Source: Paraburkholderia acidicola | GTDB lineage: Bacteria; Pseudomonadota; Gammaproteobacteria; Burkholderiales; Burkholderiaceae | Direction: 5' to 3' | Length of the DNA: 64,000 nt | Assembly (NCBI RefSeq): GCF_002362315.1 | Contig: NZ_MTZV01000001.1 | Coordinates: 310,001-374,000, forward strand | Shown: one piece after another, positions 17,016 to 25,873 of the stretch | How positions within the stretch are numbered: the stretch's first letter is position 1 | Layout: every line of letters begins with the position of its first letter | Notes under the pieces: model-generated | Seen by the model: the letters and a program-made list of their open reading frames with translations, nothing else | Databases searched by the model: none | What the model was told of the DNA's origin: nothing | Program-made: the position numbers and the translations under genes

Positions 17016-17543
17016 TCATGCGCCTGCGTGCGAACGGCGCGTTTCGGCATGCGGCCACGCGAGTTCCATGAACACCGCGCACAGCGCTTCCATGCCGCGC
17101 GCGTCGTCTTCGTCGAAACGGTTCAGCACCGGACTATCGACATCCCACACACCGACGAGCGTGCCGTCCGCTGCGACGAGCGGCACCACGATTTCCGATT
17201 CTGACGCAGCATCACACGCGATGTGGCCAGGGAACGCGTGCACATCGCGCACCAGTTGCGTCGTGCGGCTTTGCGCGGCGGTGCCGCACACGCCACGGCC
17301 GAGTGCGATCCGCACGCAGGCCGGTTTGCCCTGGAACGGACCGACCACCAGCTCGCGGCCGTCGTGGAAATAGAAACCGGCCCAGTTCACATCGGCCAGC
17401 GAATGAAACACCAGCGATGAAAAATTCGCGGCGTTGGCGATCAGATCATGCTCGTCGGCGAGCAGCGAGCGCGTTTGCGCGACGAGTTCGGCGTAGTGAT
17501 CGGGTTTGGACTGCGATGATGCTGGGGTCTGGAGCGCGAACAT
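17016..17543 (-). CDS. Free methionine-(R)-sulfoxide reductase (GAF domain)
   Basis: 175 residues, a single GAF domain of the fRMsr/YebR type. Three conserved cysteines are present at 76, 86 and 110 (PACVRI, GVCGTA, HIACDA). Their spacing of 10 and 24 is the same as Cys84, Cys94 and Cys118 of the Escherichia coli enzyme. It reduces free Met-R-sulfoxide with thioredoxin. Other family marks are NWAGFY and VWDVDSP. It is a single gene in the cytoplasm. An oxidative-stress role is expected from the family. Confidence 0.92.
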   Translation of the reverse strand: MFALQTPASSQSKPDHYAELVAQTRSLLADEHDLIANAANFSSLVFHSLADVNWAGFYFHDGRELVVGPFQGKPACVRIALGRGVCGTAAQSRTTQLVRDVHAFPGHIACDAASESEIVVPLVAADGTLVGVWDVDSPVLNRFDEDDARGMEALCAVFMELAWPHAETRRSHAGA

Positions 17544-17757
17544 GATGGAGACGACCGAGGTGACAGGTAGAGAGGGAAGGATAACGTGTTGAGCGCAAAC
17601 GCATCGGTGCGAGCGTCATAGAACAGTTCCGTCGACGGCTCCAAGCACACCTTTCATTTGCATACATGGATTTCTCGTTTGGCCGCGCGTTCCCCGGCCG
17701 CTACGATGGCGCTCATCCGGTGCTGCGATCCAGCGCCGCATCGCGAGGAATATCGCC

Positions 17758-17979
17758 ATGTCCGAGAGTGCCTGTTTCACACCACGTGTCGTTGAACCCG
17801 TGGTCGACAATCAACCCGAGGGCCTCGGGCTCGCTGTCGAACTGTGGCTCCTGCGCCCCGTCGATGGTCTGGAAGGCCACGCGCTGCGCATCCATCTGCG
17901 CAGCAACGCGCGCATGCCGCAGGCGGAAGCGCTGCGCGATCTGCTGCACGAACTCGCGACGGACATCGTCGTCGCGTGA
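17758..17979 (+). CDS. Small hypothetical protein
   Basis: 73 residues, ATG 17758 preceded by GAGGAA at about 8 bases. No family is recognised. It is a mixed hydrophilic protein with the stretch VELWLLRPVDGLEGHALRIH and no signal or membrane segment. The good ribosome site and the position in a gap between two minus-strand genes favour a real gene. Its 3' end is 27 bases from the end of the convergent dioxygenase gene. Confidence 0.55.
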   Translation: MSESACFTPRVVEPVVDNQPEGLGLAVELWLLRPVDGLEGHALRIHLRSNARMPQAEALRDLLHELATDIVVA

Positions 17980-18006
17980 CGCGGCGATCGCCGCAGCACC
18001 ACACAC

Positions 18007-18927
18007 TCAGAACGGCTCGTCGCCTTCGATCGTCGTGCGATACATCTTGCGACGCAGATGATCGGGCGTGCCCGCGGCGAGGTGCATCAGCGAGCGGTTG
18101 TCCCAGAAGACCATGTCGTGCTCGGCCCACACGTGCCGGTACAGATGCGCTTCAAGCACGCTGTGCGTGAACAACTCGGCGAGCAGTGCAGCGCTTTCGT
18201 CTTCCGGCAGATCGACGATGCGCGTCGTGAAATGCTCGCTGACGAAGAGCGCCTTGCGGCCCGTTTCCGGATGCGTGCGCACGACAGGGTGCACCACCGG
18301 CTTCACCTGCGCGACCTGTTCCGCGGACAGGTTCGGCCGCCACGGGCTGCGTTGCTGCAATTCTGCGTACTTCGCGAGATAGGTGTGTTCGGCGCGTCGA
18401 CCTTCCACGGCGCTGCGCAGATGCGCGGGCAACGTGTCCCACGCCAGATGCATGTTGGCGAACAGCGTATCGCCGCCCTCTGCCGGCAGTTCCTGCGCAT
18501 GCAGCAGCGAACCGAGACTCGGCTTCTCCTTGTACGACAGGTCCGAATGCCAGAAGTAACCAGCGTCGCCGAGTCCGATCGGCTTGCCGTTCTCGACGAC
18601 GTTCGACACCACCAGTACTTCGGGATGCCCCGACAACTGGAATTGATGCAGCACGTGGATCTGCAGCGGGCCGAAGCGTCGGCTGAACGCGATCTGCTGA
18701 TCGGGCGTGATGCGCTGATCGCGAAACACCAGCACGTGGTGATCGAGATGCGCGCGATGGATGCGCGTGAAATCGGCGGCGCTGAGCGGCTGGTTCAGAT
18801 CGAGTCCCAACACTTCGGCACCGAGCGGGCCGTCGAAGGCACGGATCTCGATCGGCGACGGTTCGTTGGTATGAAGGGCTGCGGCCGATGGGCCGGTGGT
18901 CGTAGCAAAGGAAGGAGCGGTCGTCAC
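18007..18927 (-). CDS. TauD/TfdA-type 2-oxoglutarate-dependent dioxygenase
   Basis: 306 residues from GTG 18927. The frame stays open far upstream with no convincing start; this GTG gives the normal family length. The iron and co-substrate sites are all visible: His127-x-Asp129 (FWHSDLSY), distal His282 (LMHLAAG) and Arg297 (KMYRTT). The family couples 2-oxoglutarate decarboxylation to hydroxylation, often of sulfonates or aryloxyacids. A 2-oxoglutarate permease gene of the KgtP type lies 311 bases upstream on the same strand, but a terminator separates them. The substrate is not known. Confidence 0.85.
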   Translation of the reverse strand: MTTAPSFATTTGPSAAALHTNEPSPIEIRAFDGPLGAEVLGLDLNQPLSAADFTRIHRAHLDHHVLVFRDQRITPDQQIAFSRRFGPLQIHVLHQFQLSGHPEVLVVSNVVENGKPIGLGDAGYFWHSDLSYKEKPSLGSLLHAQELPAEGGDTLFANMHLAWDTLPAHLRSAVEGRRAEHTYLAKYAELQQRSPWRPNLSAEQVAQVKPVVHPVVRTHPETGRKALFVSEHFTTRIVDLPEDESAALLAELFTHSVLEAHLYRHVWAEHDMVFWDNRSLMHLAAGTPDHLRRKMYRTTIEGDEPF

Positions 18928-19238
18928 GGGAATGTCCGGTCGGGTCGGTGTGGGCCAGCTTGATGTCGTGTCCAGCTCGAGCCGACATCTCGCGCGTGGC
19001 TCATTGAAGTACACAATGCGCAGTACCGCTTTGCGGCAAGTTGTCGAATCTACCGCCCGGCTTGCGTGCGGGCAACCAAGCAAATCGGATACGGTTATCT
19101 GCTGAAATGATAAACCCGCTGCTGGACTGGATGCAGCGGCGCTGCACCTGAGCCGTTCGTGAACGCCGCCAGAAACGAAAACGGCGGCCCGGAACACTCG
19201 GGGCCGCCGTCGGTTGGCGATGATCGCTTGCGAAACGC
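18928..19238. other. Gap between dioxygenase and kgtP
   Basis: About 310 bases. It holds the terminator of the kgtP unit (19171-19210) and the presumed promoter of the dioxygenase. I see no gene or RNA here. The dioxygenase frame is open through the gap, so a longer N-terminus is possible but unlikely. Confidence 0.5.
19171..19210 (-). terminator. Intrinsic terminator of kgtP
   Basis: Perfect 10-bp stem ACGGCGGCCC/GGGCCGCCGT (19181-19190 and 19201-19210) with a 10-base loop. On the minus strand it is followed by TTTTCGTTTCT. It starts 29 bases after the kgtP stop. Confidence 0.8.
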
Positions 19239-20552
19239 TTACGGTTCGTGCCGCAGATACCCTTCCTTCGACGGATCGCGCATCCGCAGGGACACGAGCC
19301 CGGAAATCGCGCATAGCGCGGTGACGTACCAGTAGAACATCGGCTCGCTACCGGCCTGCTTCAGCCACAGCGCAACGTATTCCGCCGAACCGCCGAACAC
19401 CGCATTGGCCACCGCATACGAGAGCCCGACGCCGAGCGCACGCACTTCCGGCGGAAACATTTCAGCCTTGATCAACCCGCTGATCGATGTATAGAAGCTG
19501 ACGATCGCAAGCGCGACCACGACGAGCCCGAACGCCATATACGGATTCGTCACGTCCTTCAACGCGTGCAGCAGTGGCACCGTCCCGATCGTTGCGAAGA
19601 AGCCGAAGAACAGCATCGACTGGCGCCGGCCGATGCGATCCGACAGCGCGCCGAACAGCGGCTGCATCAGCATGTAGACGAACAGCGCGCCGGTCATCAC
19701 GTTACTGGCCGTCTTCGCGTGCATGCCAGCCGTGTTGACGAGGTACTTCTGCATGTACGTCGTGAACGTGTAGAAAATCAGCGAGCCGCCGGCCGTGAAG
19801 CCGACCACCGTGAGAAACGCCTTGCGGTGGATCCACAGGCCGCGCAGCGTGCCTGCTTCCTTGCGCTGGCGCGTTGCCGCGGTCGTGGTTTCCTCGAGCG
19901 ATTTGCGCAGATAGAGCGCGACCAGCGCCGCGATCGCACCGACGACGAACGGAATGCGCCAGCCCCACGCCTTCAGTTCTTCGGTGCTCAGCGACTGTTG
20001 CAGGATCACGAGCACGAGCAGCGCGCACAACTGGCCGCCGATCAGCGTCACGTACTGGAACGACGCGAAGAAGCCGCGCCGCCCCTTCAACGCGACCTCG
20101 CTCATGTAGGTCGCGCTCGTGCCGTACTCGCCGCCCACCGACAGCCCCTGGAACAGCCGCGCCACCAGCAGCAACGCCGGCGCGAGCGCGCCGATCTGCG
20201 CGTAGGTGGGCAGCACGGCGATCACGAGCGAGCCGCCACACATCATGAACACCGACACCATCATCGCAGTGCGGCGGCCGCGCTTGTCCGCAAGACGCCC
20301 GAAGAACCAGCCGCCGATCGGGCGCATCAGGAAGCCCGCAGCGAACACGCCGGCGGTATTCAGTAGCTGGGTCGTCGTATTGCCGCTCGGAAAGAACGCC
20401 GGCGCGAAATACAGCGCGCAAAACGAATACACGTAGAAGTCGAACCACTCCACGAGGTTGCCCGACGAGGCCCCGACGATCGCAAAGATGCGTCGCCGGG
20501 TGTCGTGCGCGGAGAGGACGGTTTGGTCGGTTGGGTCGGTCTGGACGGTCAT
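19239..20552 (-). CDS. kgtP: 2-oxoglutarate/proton symporter, KgtP-like
   Basis: 437 residues from ATG 20552, preceded by AAGGAA. It is strikingly close to Escherichia coli KgtP throughout. Examples are [67 protein letters not shown] and [16 protein letters not shown]. It belongs to the metabolite:H+ symporter group of the MFS, with twelve membrane segments. It imports 2-oxoglutarate across the inner membrane. It is upstream of a 2-oxoglutarate-dependent dioxygenase but separated from it by a terminator. Confidence 0.92.
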   Translation of the reverse strand: MTVQTDPTDQTVLSAHDTRRRIFAIVGASSGNLVEWFDFYVYSFCALYFAPAFFPSGNTTTQLLNTAGVFAAGFLMRPIGGWFFGRLADKRGRRTAMMVSVFMMCGGSLVIAVLPTYAQIGALAPALLLVARLFQGLSVGGEYGTSATYMSEVALKGRRGFFASFQYVTLIGGQLCALLVLVILQQSLSTEELKAWGWRIPFVVGAIAALVALYLRKSLEETTTAATRQRKEAGTLRGLWIHRKAFLTVVGFTAGGSLIFYTFTTYMQKYLVNTAGMHAKTASNVMTGALFVYMLMQPLFGALSDRIGRRQSMLFFGFFATIGTVPLLHALKDVTNPYMAFGLVVVALAIVSFYTSISGLIKAEMFPPEVRALGVGLSYAVANAVFGGSAEYVALWLKQAGSEPMFYWYVTALCAISGLVSLRMRDPSKEGYLRHEP

Positions 20553-20715
20553 GCTGATGTGTTTCCTTGAACTGGAACGGAAGACAGCGGTCGTATCGCC
20601 GCTTTGGCGGACTTGAGGTCGCGCGCGTTGAATTTTACAGAGTTGAAAGGTTTGAGGGATCGGTATGTTACCGGATAGCGGCATGGCACCGGCTGTGATC
20701 CGGCGGGAACGGCAT

Positions 20716-20741
20716 AAAAAAGCCAGCCCGAAGGCTGGCTT
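20716..20741 (-). terminator. Intrinsic terminator of the prkA-yeaH-spoVR operon
   Basis: AAGCCAGCC-CGAA-GGCTGGCTT stem-loop followed on the minus strand by TTTTTTA. It lies 27 bases after the spoVR stop and is a textbook rho-independent terminator. Confidence 0.9.
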
Positions 20742-20767
20742 GATTACCTGTACGCGTTAGTGGAACG

Positions 20768-22291
20768 CTAAACCCGGATGCTCGGCGGCACATACCGGCA
20801 ATCGTAGCGCTTTCTCACCGTCCCGTTCTCGTCGACGCTTTCAAGAAACACATCGAACTGCCATAGCCGCGCCATATGCTTCAGTACTTCTTCGCTATCG
20901 CCGGACAGGTGCCGGTTGTCGCTCATGAAATGACGCAGCGTGAGGCTGCGGTCGCCGCGTGTATTCACCGACCAGACCTGGATGTTCGGCTCGCGATGAT
21001 GCATGTCGTACTGCCGCGACAAGGCCTGGCGAACGTACTGGTAACCGTTGTCATCGTGAATCGCCGACACTTCGAGCGCATCGCGCATGTCGTCGTCGAG
21101 CACCGAGAAAAGACGCATCTCGCGGATCAGATGCGGCGACAGGTACTGCGCGACAAAACTCTCGTCCTTGAAGTTGCGCATGGCGTAGTGCATCGCCGGC
21201 AACCACGGGCTACCGGCCAGTTCGGGAAACCACTTGCGGTCTTCGTCGGTCGGGTTTTCGCAGATACGACGGATGTCGCTCATCATCGAAAAACCAAGCG
21301 CATACGGATTGATACCGCTGTAATACGGTTTCGTGACAGGCGGCTGATAGACGACGTTGCTGTGCGAATGGAGAAACTCCATCATGAAGCCGTCTTCGAG
21401 CTTGCCCTGGTTATAGAGTGTGTTGAGCAACGTGTAATGCCAGAACGTCGCCCAGCCTTCGTTCATCACCTGGGTCTGCCGCTGCGGATAGAAATACTGC
21501 CCCACCTTGCGAACGATACGGATCACCTCACGTTCCCACGGTTCGAGCAACGGCGCATTCTTCTCCGCGAAATACAGCAGGTTCTCCTGCGGCTCGGGCG
21601 GATAGCGCTCTTCCGTTTCCTCAGGCAGCGGCGTGTGCGTAGCCGGCAGCGTGCGCCACAGTTCGTTGACCTGCGACTGCAGATACGCTTCGCGCTCGCG
21701 CCGCGCCTCCGACTCCTTGACGAGCGACAGCTTCTGCGGCCGCTTGTAGCGATCGACGCCGTAGTTCATCAGCGCATGGCACGAGTCGAGCAACTCCTCG
21801 ACGCGATCGAGGCCAAAGCGCTCCTCGCATTCCGCGATGTAGTTCTTCGCGTAGACCAGGTAATCGATGATCGCGTGCGCATCGGTCCACAGCTTGAACA
21901 GGTAGTTGCCCTTGAAGAACGAGTTGTGTCCGTAAGCCGCATGCGCGATGACGAGCGCCTGCATCGTCATCGTGTTCTCTTCCATCAGATACGCGATACA
22001 CGGATTCGAGTTGATGACGATCTCGTACGCGAGCCCCATCTGGCCGCGACGATAGCTTTTTTCGGTGGAAAGGAAGTGTTTGCCGAACGACCAGTGCCGG
22101 TAGTTGACCGGCATGCCGACGGACGCGTAGGCATCCATCATCTGTTCGGCGCTGATGAGTTCGAGCTGGATCGGGTAGACGTCCAGCTCATATTGCTCCG
22201 CAACATGGGCAATATGGGTGTCGTACTCCTCGATCAGCTCGAAGGTCCAGTCGGACGGGCACGGCAGAGGCCGTCTATCAGCTACGTTCAT
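20768..22291 (-). CDS. SpoVR family protein (YcgB-like)
   Basis: 507 residues from ATG 22291, near the 510 of Escherichia coli YcgB, with an AAGGGAAG ribosome site. An in-frame ATG at 22486 overlaps the yeaH stop as ATGA. It would add 65 low-complexity residues rich in Ala, Glu, Ser and Pro. The conserved body includes YPIQLELISAEQMMDAYAS, NYRHWSFGKHFLSTEKSY, LAYEIVINSNPCIAYLMEEN and TQVMNEGWATFWHY (an HxxE-like metal site has been proposed for such stretches). Biochemical role is unsettled. In the family it is linked to stationary-phase and starvation survival, together with the PrkA kinase and YeaH encoded upstream. Confidence 0.9.
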   Translation of the reverse strand: MNVADRRPLPCPSDWTFELIEEYDTHIAHVAEQYELDVYPIQLELISAEQMMDAYASVGMPVNYRHWSFGKHFLSTEKSYRRGQMGLAYEIVINSNPCIAYLMEENTMTMQALVIAHAAYGHNSFFKGNYLFKLWTDAHAIIDYLVYAKNYIAECEERFGLDRVEELLDSCHALMNYGVDRYKRPQKLSLVKESEARREREAYLQSQVNELWRTLPATHTPLPEETEERYPPEPQENLLYFAEKNAPLLEPWEREVIRIVRKVGQYFYPQRQTQVMNEGWATFWHYTLLNTLYNQGKLEDGFMMEFLHSHSNVVYQPPVTKPYYSGINPYALGFSMMSDIRRICENPTDEDRKWFPELAGSPWLPAMHYAMRNFKDESFVAQYLSPHLIREMRLFSVLDDDMRDALEVSAIHDDNGYQYVRQALSRQYDMHHREPNIQVWSVNTRGDRSLTLRHFMSDNRHLSGDSEEVLKHMARLWQFDVFLESVDENGTVRKRYDCRYVPPSIRV

Positions 22292-22482
22292 ACGGACTTC
22301 CCTTTGCCCGTCGCCGGGCATCGCGGTGGGCTGTCTGCTTGACCCTTCATTGGGCCTTTCTATGGACCCTTCTGTGGCCCCTTCAGCGGCGGCCCCGGCC
22401 TGCGCAGGTTCCGCACGCTTCGACTGACTCTTGCTACGCTCCGGCTGATAACCGCGCGCTTCGTTGTGCAGATGCTTGCTGG

Positions 22483-23754
22483 TCATGAAGACGCGACCTG
22501 TTTCTCGAACAACTCCCGGAACACCGGGTAGATATCCGCAGCCGTTTCGACCTTCTTCATCGCCATCTGCGGCGCCGTCAGCGCCAGTTGTGCATATTCG
22601 AGCCACAGGTTCTGCTCTTCGGGCGTCACCTGAATATACGCAAAATAGCGCACCTTCGTCAGGATGTCATCTTCGAGGATCTTGCGGCATTTCGGCGAGT
22701 CGTCGGTCCAGTTGTCGCCGTCCGACGCCTGCGCGCCGTAAATATTCCACTCGCTCGGTGAATAGCGCTCGTTCATGACCTTCTTCATCAACTCGAGCGC
22801 GCTCGATACCACCGTGCCGCCACTCTCGGTCGAATGAAAGAACGTGTCTTCGTCGACTTCTTCCGCACGCGTGTGGTGGCGAATGAAGACCACTTCGATC
22901 TTCTCGTAATTGCGCTTGAGGAACAGGTACAGCAGGATGAAAAACCGCTTGGACAGATCCTTGCGCTGCTCGTCCATCGAACCCGACACATCCATCAGGC
23001 AGAACATCACCGCCTGGCTCGACGGCTGCGGCTGCTTGACGCGGTTCACGTAACGCAAATCGAACGGATCGATAAACGGAATGCGCCAGATGCGGCCGCG
23101 CAGACGATGTATCTCTTCTTCGAGCAACTTGATTTCGTCGCGACGGTCGGCCGGGTCGGCCTTCATCGCTTCAAGTTTCTCTTCGAGTGCATGGAGTTCG
23201 TTGACGAGCGGTGCGCCGAGCGCGATGCGTCGACCGAGTGCGCTTCTCAGCGAGCGTACGACGTCGATGTTATTCGGCGTACCTTCGGCGGCCCAGCCTG
23301 CGCGGATGCTCTTCCACGTCGGCACGGCAAGCAGATGGGTTTTCACGAGACGCGGCAGTTCGAGGTCGTCGAAGAAGTACTGCATGAATTCTTCGCGGCT
23401 CAGTTCGAATACGAAGTCGTCCTGCCCTTCGCCTTCGTTGCTGGCGCTGTTGCCGCCGCCCCCGCCTCCGCCGCCAGGCGGCCGCGGAATCTTGTCGCCG
23501 CGAATATAGTCGGCGTTGCCCGGGTGCACCATTTCGCGCTTGCCACCGGGACCATGACGGAATGATGGCTCCGCGATGTCCTTACGTGGAATCGTGATGC
23601 TCTGGGTGTTCTGTATGTCCTTGATGCTGCGATCGCGCACCGCTTCCGATACGGCGCGCCGAATGTAGTTCTTTACGCGGCGCAGAAAGCGTTCGCGGTT
23701 TGCAATGCTCTTGTTCTTGCCTGCCAGCCTGCGGTCGATGATTTGATGAAGCAC
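22483..23754 (-). CDS. yeaH: YeaH/DUF444 family protein with VWA-like MIDAS
   Basis: 423 residues. It has a basic N-terminal region, a run of eight Gly at 94-101 as a linker, a predicted coiled coil at about 187-218, and a von Willebrand A-like half. The metal-ion adhesion site is DVSGSMD (255-261), with a following TESGGTVVSSALEL. YeaH proteins occur with PrkA kinases and are probable partners or substrates of the kinase. It is the middle gene, with prkA 196 bases upstream and spoVR downstream. A direct repeat and a strong hairpin lie before it. Confidence 0.93.
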   Translation of the reverse strand: MLHQIIDRRLAGKNKSIANRERFLRRVKNYIRRAVSEAVRDRSIKDIQNTQSITIPRKDIAEPSFRHGPGGKREMVHPGNADYIRGDKIPRPPGGGGGGGGNSASNEGEGQDDFVFELSREEFMQYFFDDLELPRLVKTHLLAVPTWKSIRAGWAAEGTPNNIDVVRSLRSALGRRIALGAPLVNELHALEEKLEAMKADPADRRDEIKLLEEEIHRLRGRIWRIPFIDPFDLRYVNRVKQPQPSSQAVMFCLMDVSGSMDEQRKDLSKRFFILLYLFLKRNYEKIEVVFIRHHTRAEEVDEDTFFHSTESGGTVVSSALELMKKVMNERYSPSEWNIYGAQASDGDNWTDDSPKCRKILEDDILTKVRYFAYIQVTPEEQNLWLEYAQLALTAPQMAMKKVETAADIYPVFRELFEKQVASS

Positions 23755-23796
23755 ATCCAGTCTCCCATCCCATGCAGAGCTGTCGATCGGAGTATG

Positions 23797-23816
23797 TGCA
23801 GCTCATTTGCAGCTCA
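23797..23816 (-). repeat. Direct repeat before yeaH
   Basis: TGCAGCTCA at 23797-23805 and again at 23808-23816, one helical turn (11 bp) apart and 43-62 bases before the yeaH start. Related TGCAG pieces occur at 23772 and 23832. It could be a regulator site for an internal promoter or an mRNA element. Confidence 0.35.
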
Positions 23817-23910
23817 CTGACTCCGACCGCATGCAGCTGCGCTAATTTCGGGCGCGCGAGACACAGTGGCCATGCTGATTCATGTCCAACCCGCTTGCGC
23901 CTCGCCGGGT

Positions 23911-23935
23911 GCCTGCGCGGTGTCACCGCGCAGGC
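23911..23935 (-). other. Intercistronic hairpin between prkA and yeaH
   Basis: GCCTGCGCGG (23911-23920), loop TGTCA, CCGCGCAGGC (23926-23935): a perfect 10-bp stem 15 bases after the prkA stop. It has no T-run, so mRNA protection or partial attenuation fits better than full termination. It would let prkA mRNA exceed yeaH-spoVR mRNA. Confidence 0.55.
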
Positions 23936-23950
23936 GGTACGCCAACCCTC

Positions 23951-25873
23951 TCATGACGACTTGCGCACGCGCAGATACCAGTCACACAGCAGCCGCACCT
24001 GCTTCGGCGTGTAGCCCTTGGCGACCATCCGGTTGACGAAGTCTTCGTGCTTGCGCTGCTCCTCCGCCGACCCTTTTGCATTGAACGAGATGACCGGCAG
24101 AAGTTCTTCGGTATTCGAGAACATTTTCTTCTCGATCACGACACGCAACTTCTCGTAGCTGATCCACGCCGGATTCTTGCCTGCATTGCCGGCGCGCGCA
24201 CGCAACACGAAATTGACGATCTCGTTGCGGAAGTCCTTCGGGTTGCTGATGCCTGCGGGCTTTTCGATCTTCTCGAGTTCGGCGTTCAGTGCCGCACGGT
24301 CGAAGCTCTCGCCGGTGTCGTGATCGCGGAACTCCTGGTCCTGGATCCAGAAGTCTGCGTACGTCACATAGCGGTCGAAGATGTTTTGCCCGTACTCGGA
24401 ATACGACTCCAGATACGCGGTCTGAATTTCCTTGCCGATGAATTCCGCGTAGCGCGAGGCGAGCACGTCCTTGATGAAAGACAGATACTTCTGCTCGGTT
24501 TCCGGTGGGAACTGCTCGCGTTCGATCTGCTGTTCGAGCACGTACATCAGGTGCACAGGGTTCGCCGCGACCTCGGTTGAGTCGAAGTTGAACACGCGCG
24601 ACAGAATCTTGAACGCGAAGCGCGTCGACACGCCCGTCATGCCCTCGTCGACGCCACCGAAGTCGCGATACTCCTGATACGACTTGGCCTTCGGATCGGT
24701 GTCTTTCAGGTTCTCACCGTCGTACACCTGCATCTTCGAAAAGAGGCTTGAATTTTCGGGCTCCTGCAAACGCGTGAGCACCGACATCTGCGCCATCATC
24801 TTCAACGTGCCCGGCGCGCACACTGCGTTGGACAGCGACGAGTTGCGGATCAGCTTCTCGTAGATCTTGATCTCTTCCGAATAACGCAGGCAGTACGGCA
24901 CTTTCACGACGAAGATCCGGTCGAGCAGCGCCTCATTATTGCGGTTATTGCGGAAAGCCTTCCACTCAGACTCGTTCGAGTGCGCAAGAATGACGCCGTC
25001 GAACGGAATCGCACCGAACCCTTCCGTGCCCTTGAAGTTGCCTTCCTGGGTCGCCGTGAGCAACGGATGCAGCACCTTGATCGGCGCCTTGAACATTTCG
25101 ACGAATTCGAGCAACCCTTGATTCGCGAGGCACAGGCCACCGGAGTAGCTGTACGCATCGGCATCGTCCTGCGCATACTGTTCGAGCTTGCGGATATCGA
25201 CCTTACCGACCAGCGACGAAATGTCCTGGTTGTTTTCGTCACCCGGCTCGGTCTTCGCAATACCGATCTGCCGCAGGATGGAAGGATAGCGACGCACCAC
25301 GCTGAACTTGCGGATGTCGCCGTTGTACTCGTGCAGGCGTTTCACCGCCCACGGGCTCAAAATGCTTTTCAGGTAGCGGCGTGGAATACCGTATTGTTCT
25401 TCGAGGATGGGACCATCTTCGTCGTAGTCGAACAGCCCGAGCGGCGATTCGTTGACGGGCGAGCCCTTGATTGCATAGAGCGGCACGCGTTCCATCAACT
25501 GCTTCAAACGCTCGGCAATCGACGACTTGCCGCCGCCCACCGGACCTAGCAGATAGAGGATCTGCTTCTTTTCTTCGAGCCCTTGCGCCGAGTGCCGGAA
25601 ATAAGCCACGACCTGCTCGATCACTTCTTCCATTCCGTAGAACTCACGGAACGCGGGGTATACCTTGATCACCTTGTTCGCGAAGATACGCGACAGACGC
25701 GTGTCGTTGCGAGTATCGATCTGTTCCGGCTCCCCGATTGCCGTCAACATGCGTTCGCCGGCAGTGGCGTACGCGGCGGGATTGTCTTTGCAGAGCGCGA
25801 GATACTCTTCAAGCGAGAGTTCATCTTCTCGCGTTTTCTCGAAGCGGCTCGCGAAACTGCTGTAGATATCCAT
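23951..25873 (-). CDS. PrkA family serine protein kinase (YeaG-like)
   Basis: 640 residues. The N-terminal AAA-type domain has the P-loop GPVGGGKSS at 110-118. A C-terminal PrkA-type domain follows. Stretches typical of the family are NDTRLSRIFANKVIKVYPAF, KGSPVNESPLGLFDYDEDG, EGFGAIPFDGVILAHSNESEW and GVSTRFAFKILSRVF. In Escherichia coli the homologue YeaG acts under nitrogen and stationary-phase starvation. It is first in the operon with yeaH and spoVR. The 684-base upstream gap is unusually long and contains a set of phased repeats. Confidence 0.94.
   Translation of the reverse strand: MDIYSSFASRFEKTREDELSLEEYLALCKDNPAAYATAGERMLTAIGEPEQIDTRNDTRLSRIFANKVIKVYPAFREFYGMEEVIEQVVAYFRHSAQGLEEKKQILYLLGPVGGGKSSIAERLKQLMERVPLYAIKGSPVNESPLGLFDYDEDGPILEEQYGIPRRYLKSILSPWAVKRLHEYNGDIRKFSVVRRYPSILRQIGIAKTEPGDENNQDISSLVGKVDIRKLEQYAQDDADAYSYSGGLCLANQGLLEFVEMFKAPIKVLHPLLTATQEGNFKGTEGFGAIPFDGVILAHSNESEWKAFRNNRNNEALLDRIFVVKVPYCLRYSEEIKIYEKLIRNSSLSNAVCAPGTLKMMAQMSVLTRLQEPENSSLFSKMQVYDGENLKDTDPKAKSYQEYRDFGGVDEGMTGVSTRFAFKILSRVFNFDSTEVAANPVHLMYVLEQQIEREQFPPETEQKYLSFIKDVLASRYAEFIGKEIQTAYLESYSEYGQNIFDRYVTYADFWIQDQEFRDHDTGESFDRAALNAELEKIEKPAGISNPKDFRNEIVNFVLRARAGNAGKNPAWISYEKLRVVIEKKMFSNTEELLPVISFNAKGSAEEQRKHEDFVNRMVAKGYTPKQVRLLCDWYLRVRKSS

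Noticed and set aside
20876-22342. A 488-codon open frame on the plus strand opposite spoVR
   Set aside because: Antisense of a conserved gene; Arg/His/Val-rich composition is the usual mirror of GC-rich codon use, and there is no ribosome site.
23450-23477. GC-rich triplet run in yeaH
   Set aside because: Encodes a run of eight Gly in a linker; no sign of a regulatory repeat.
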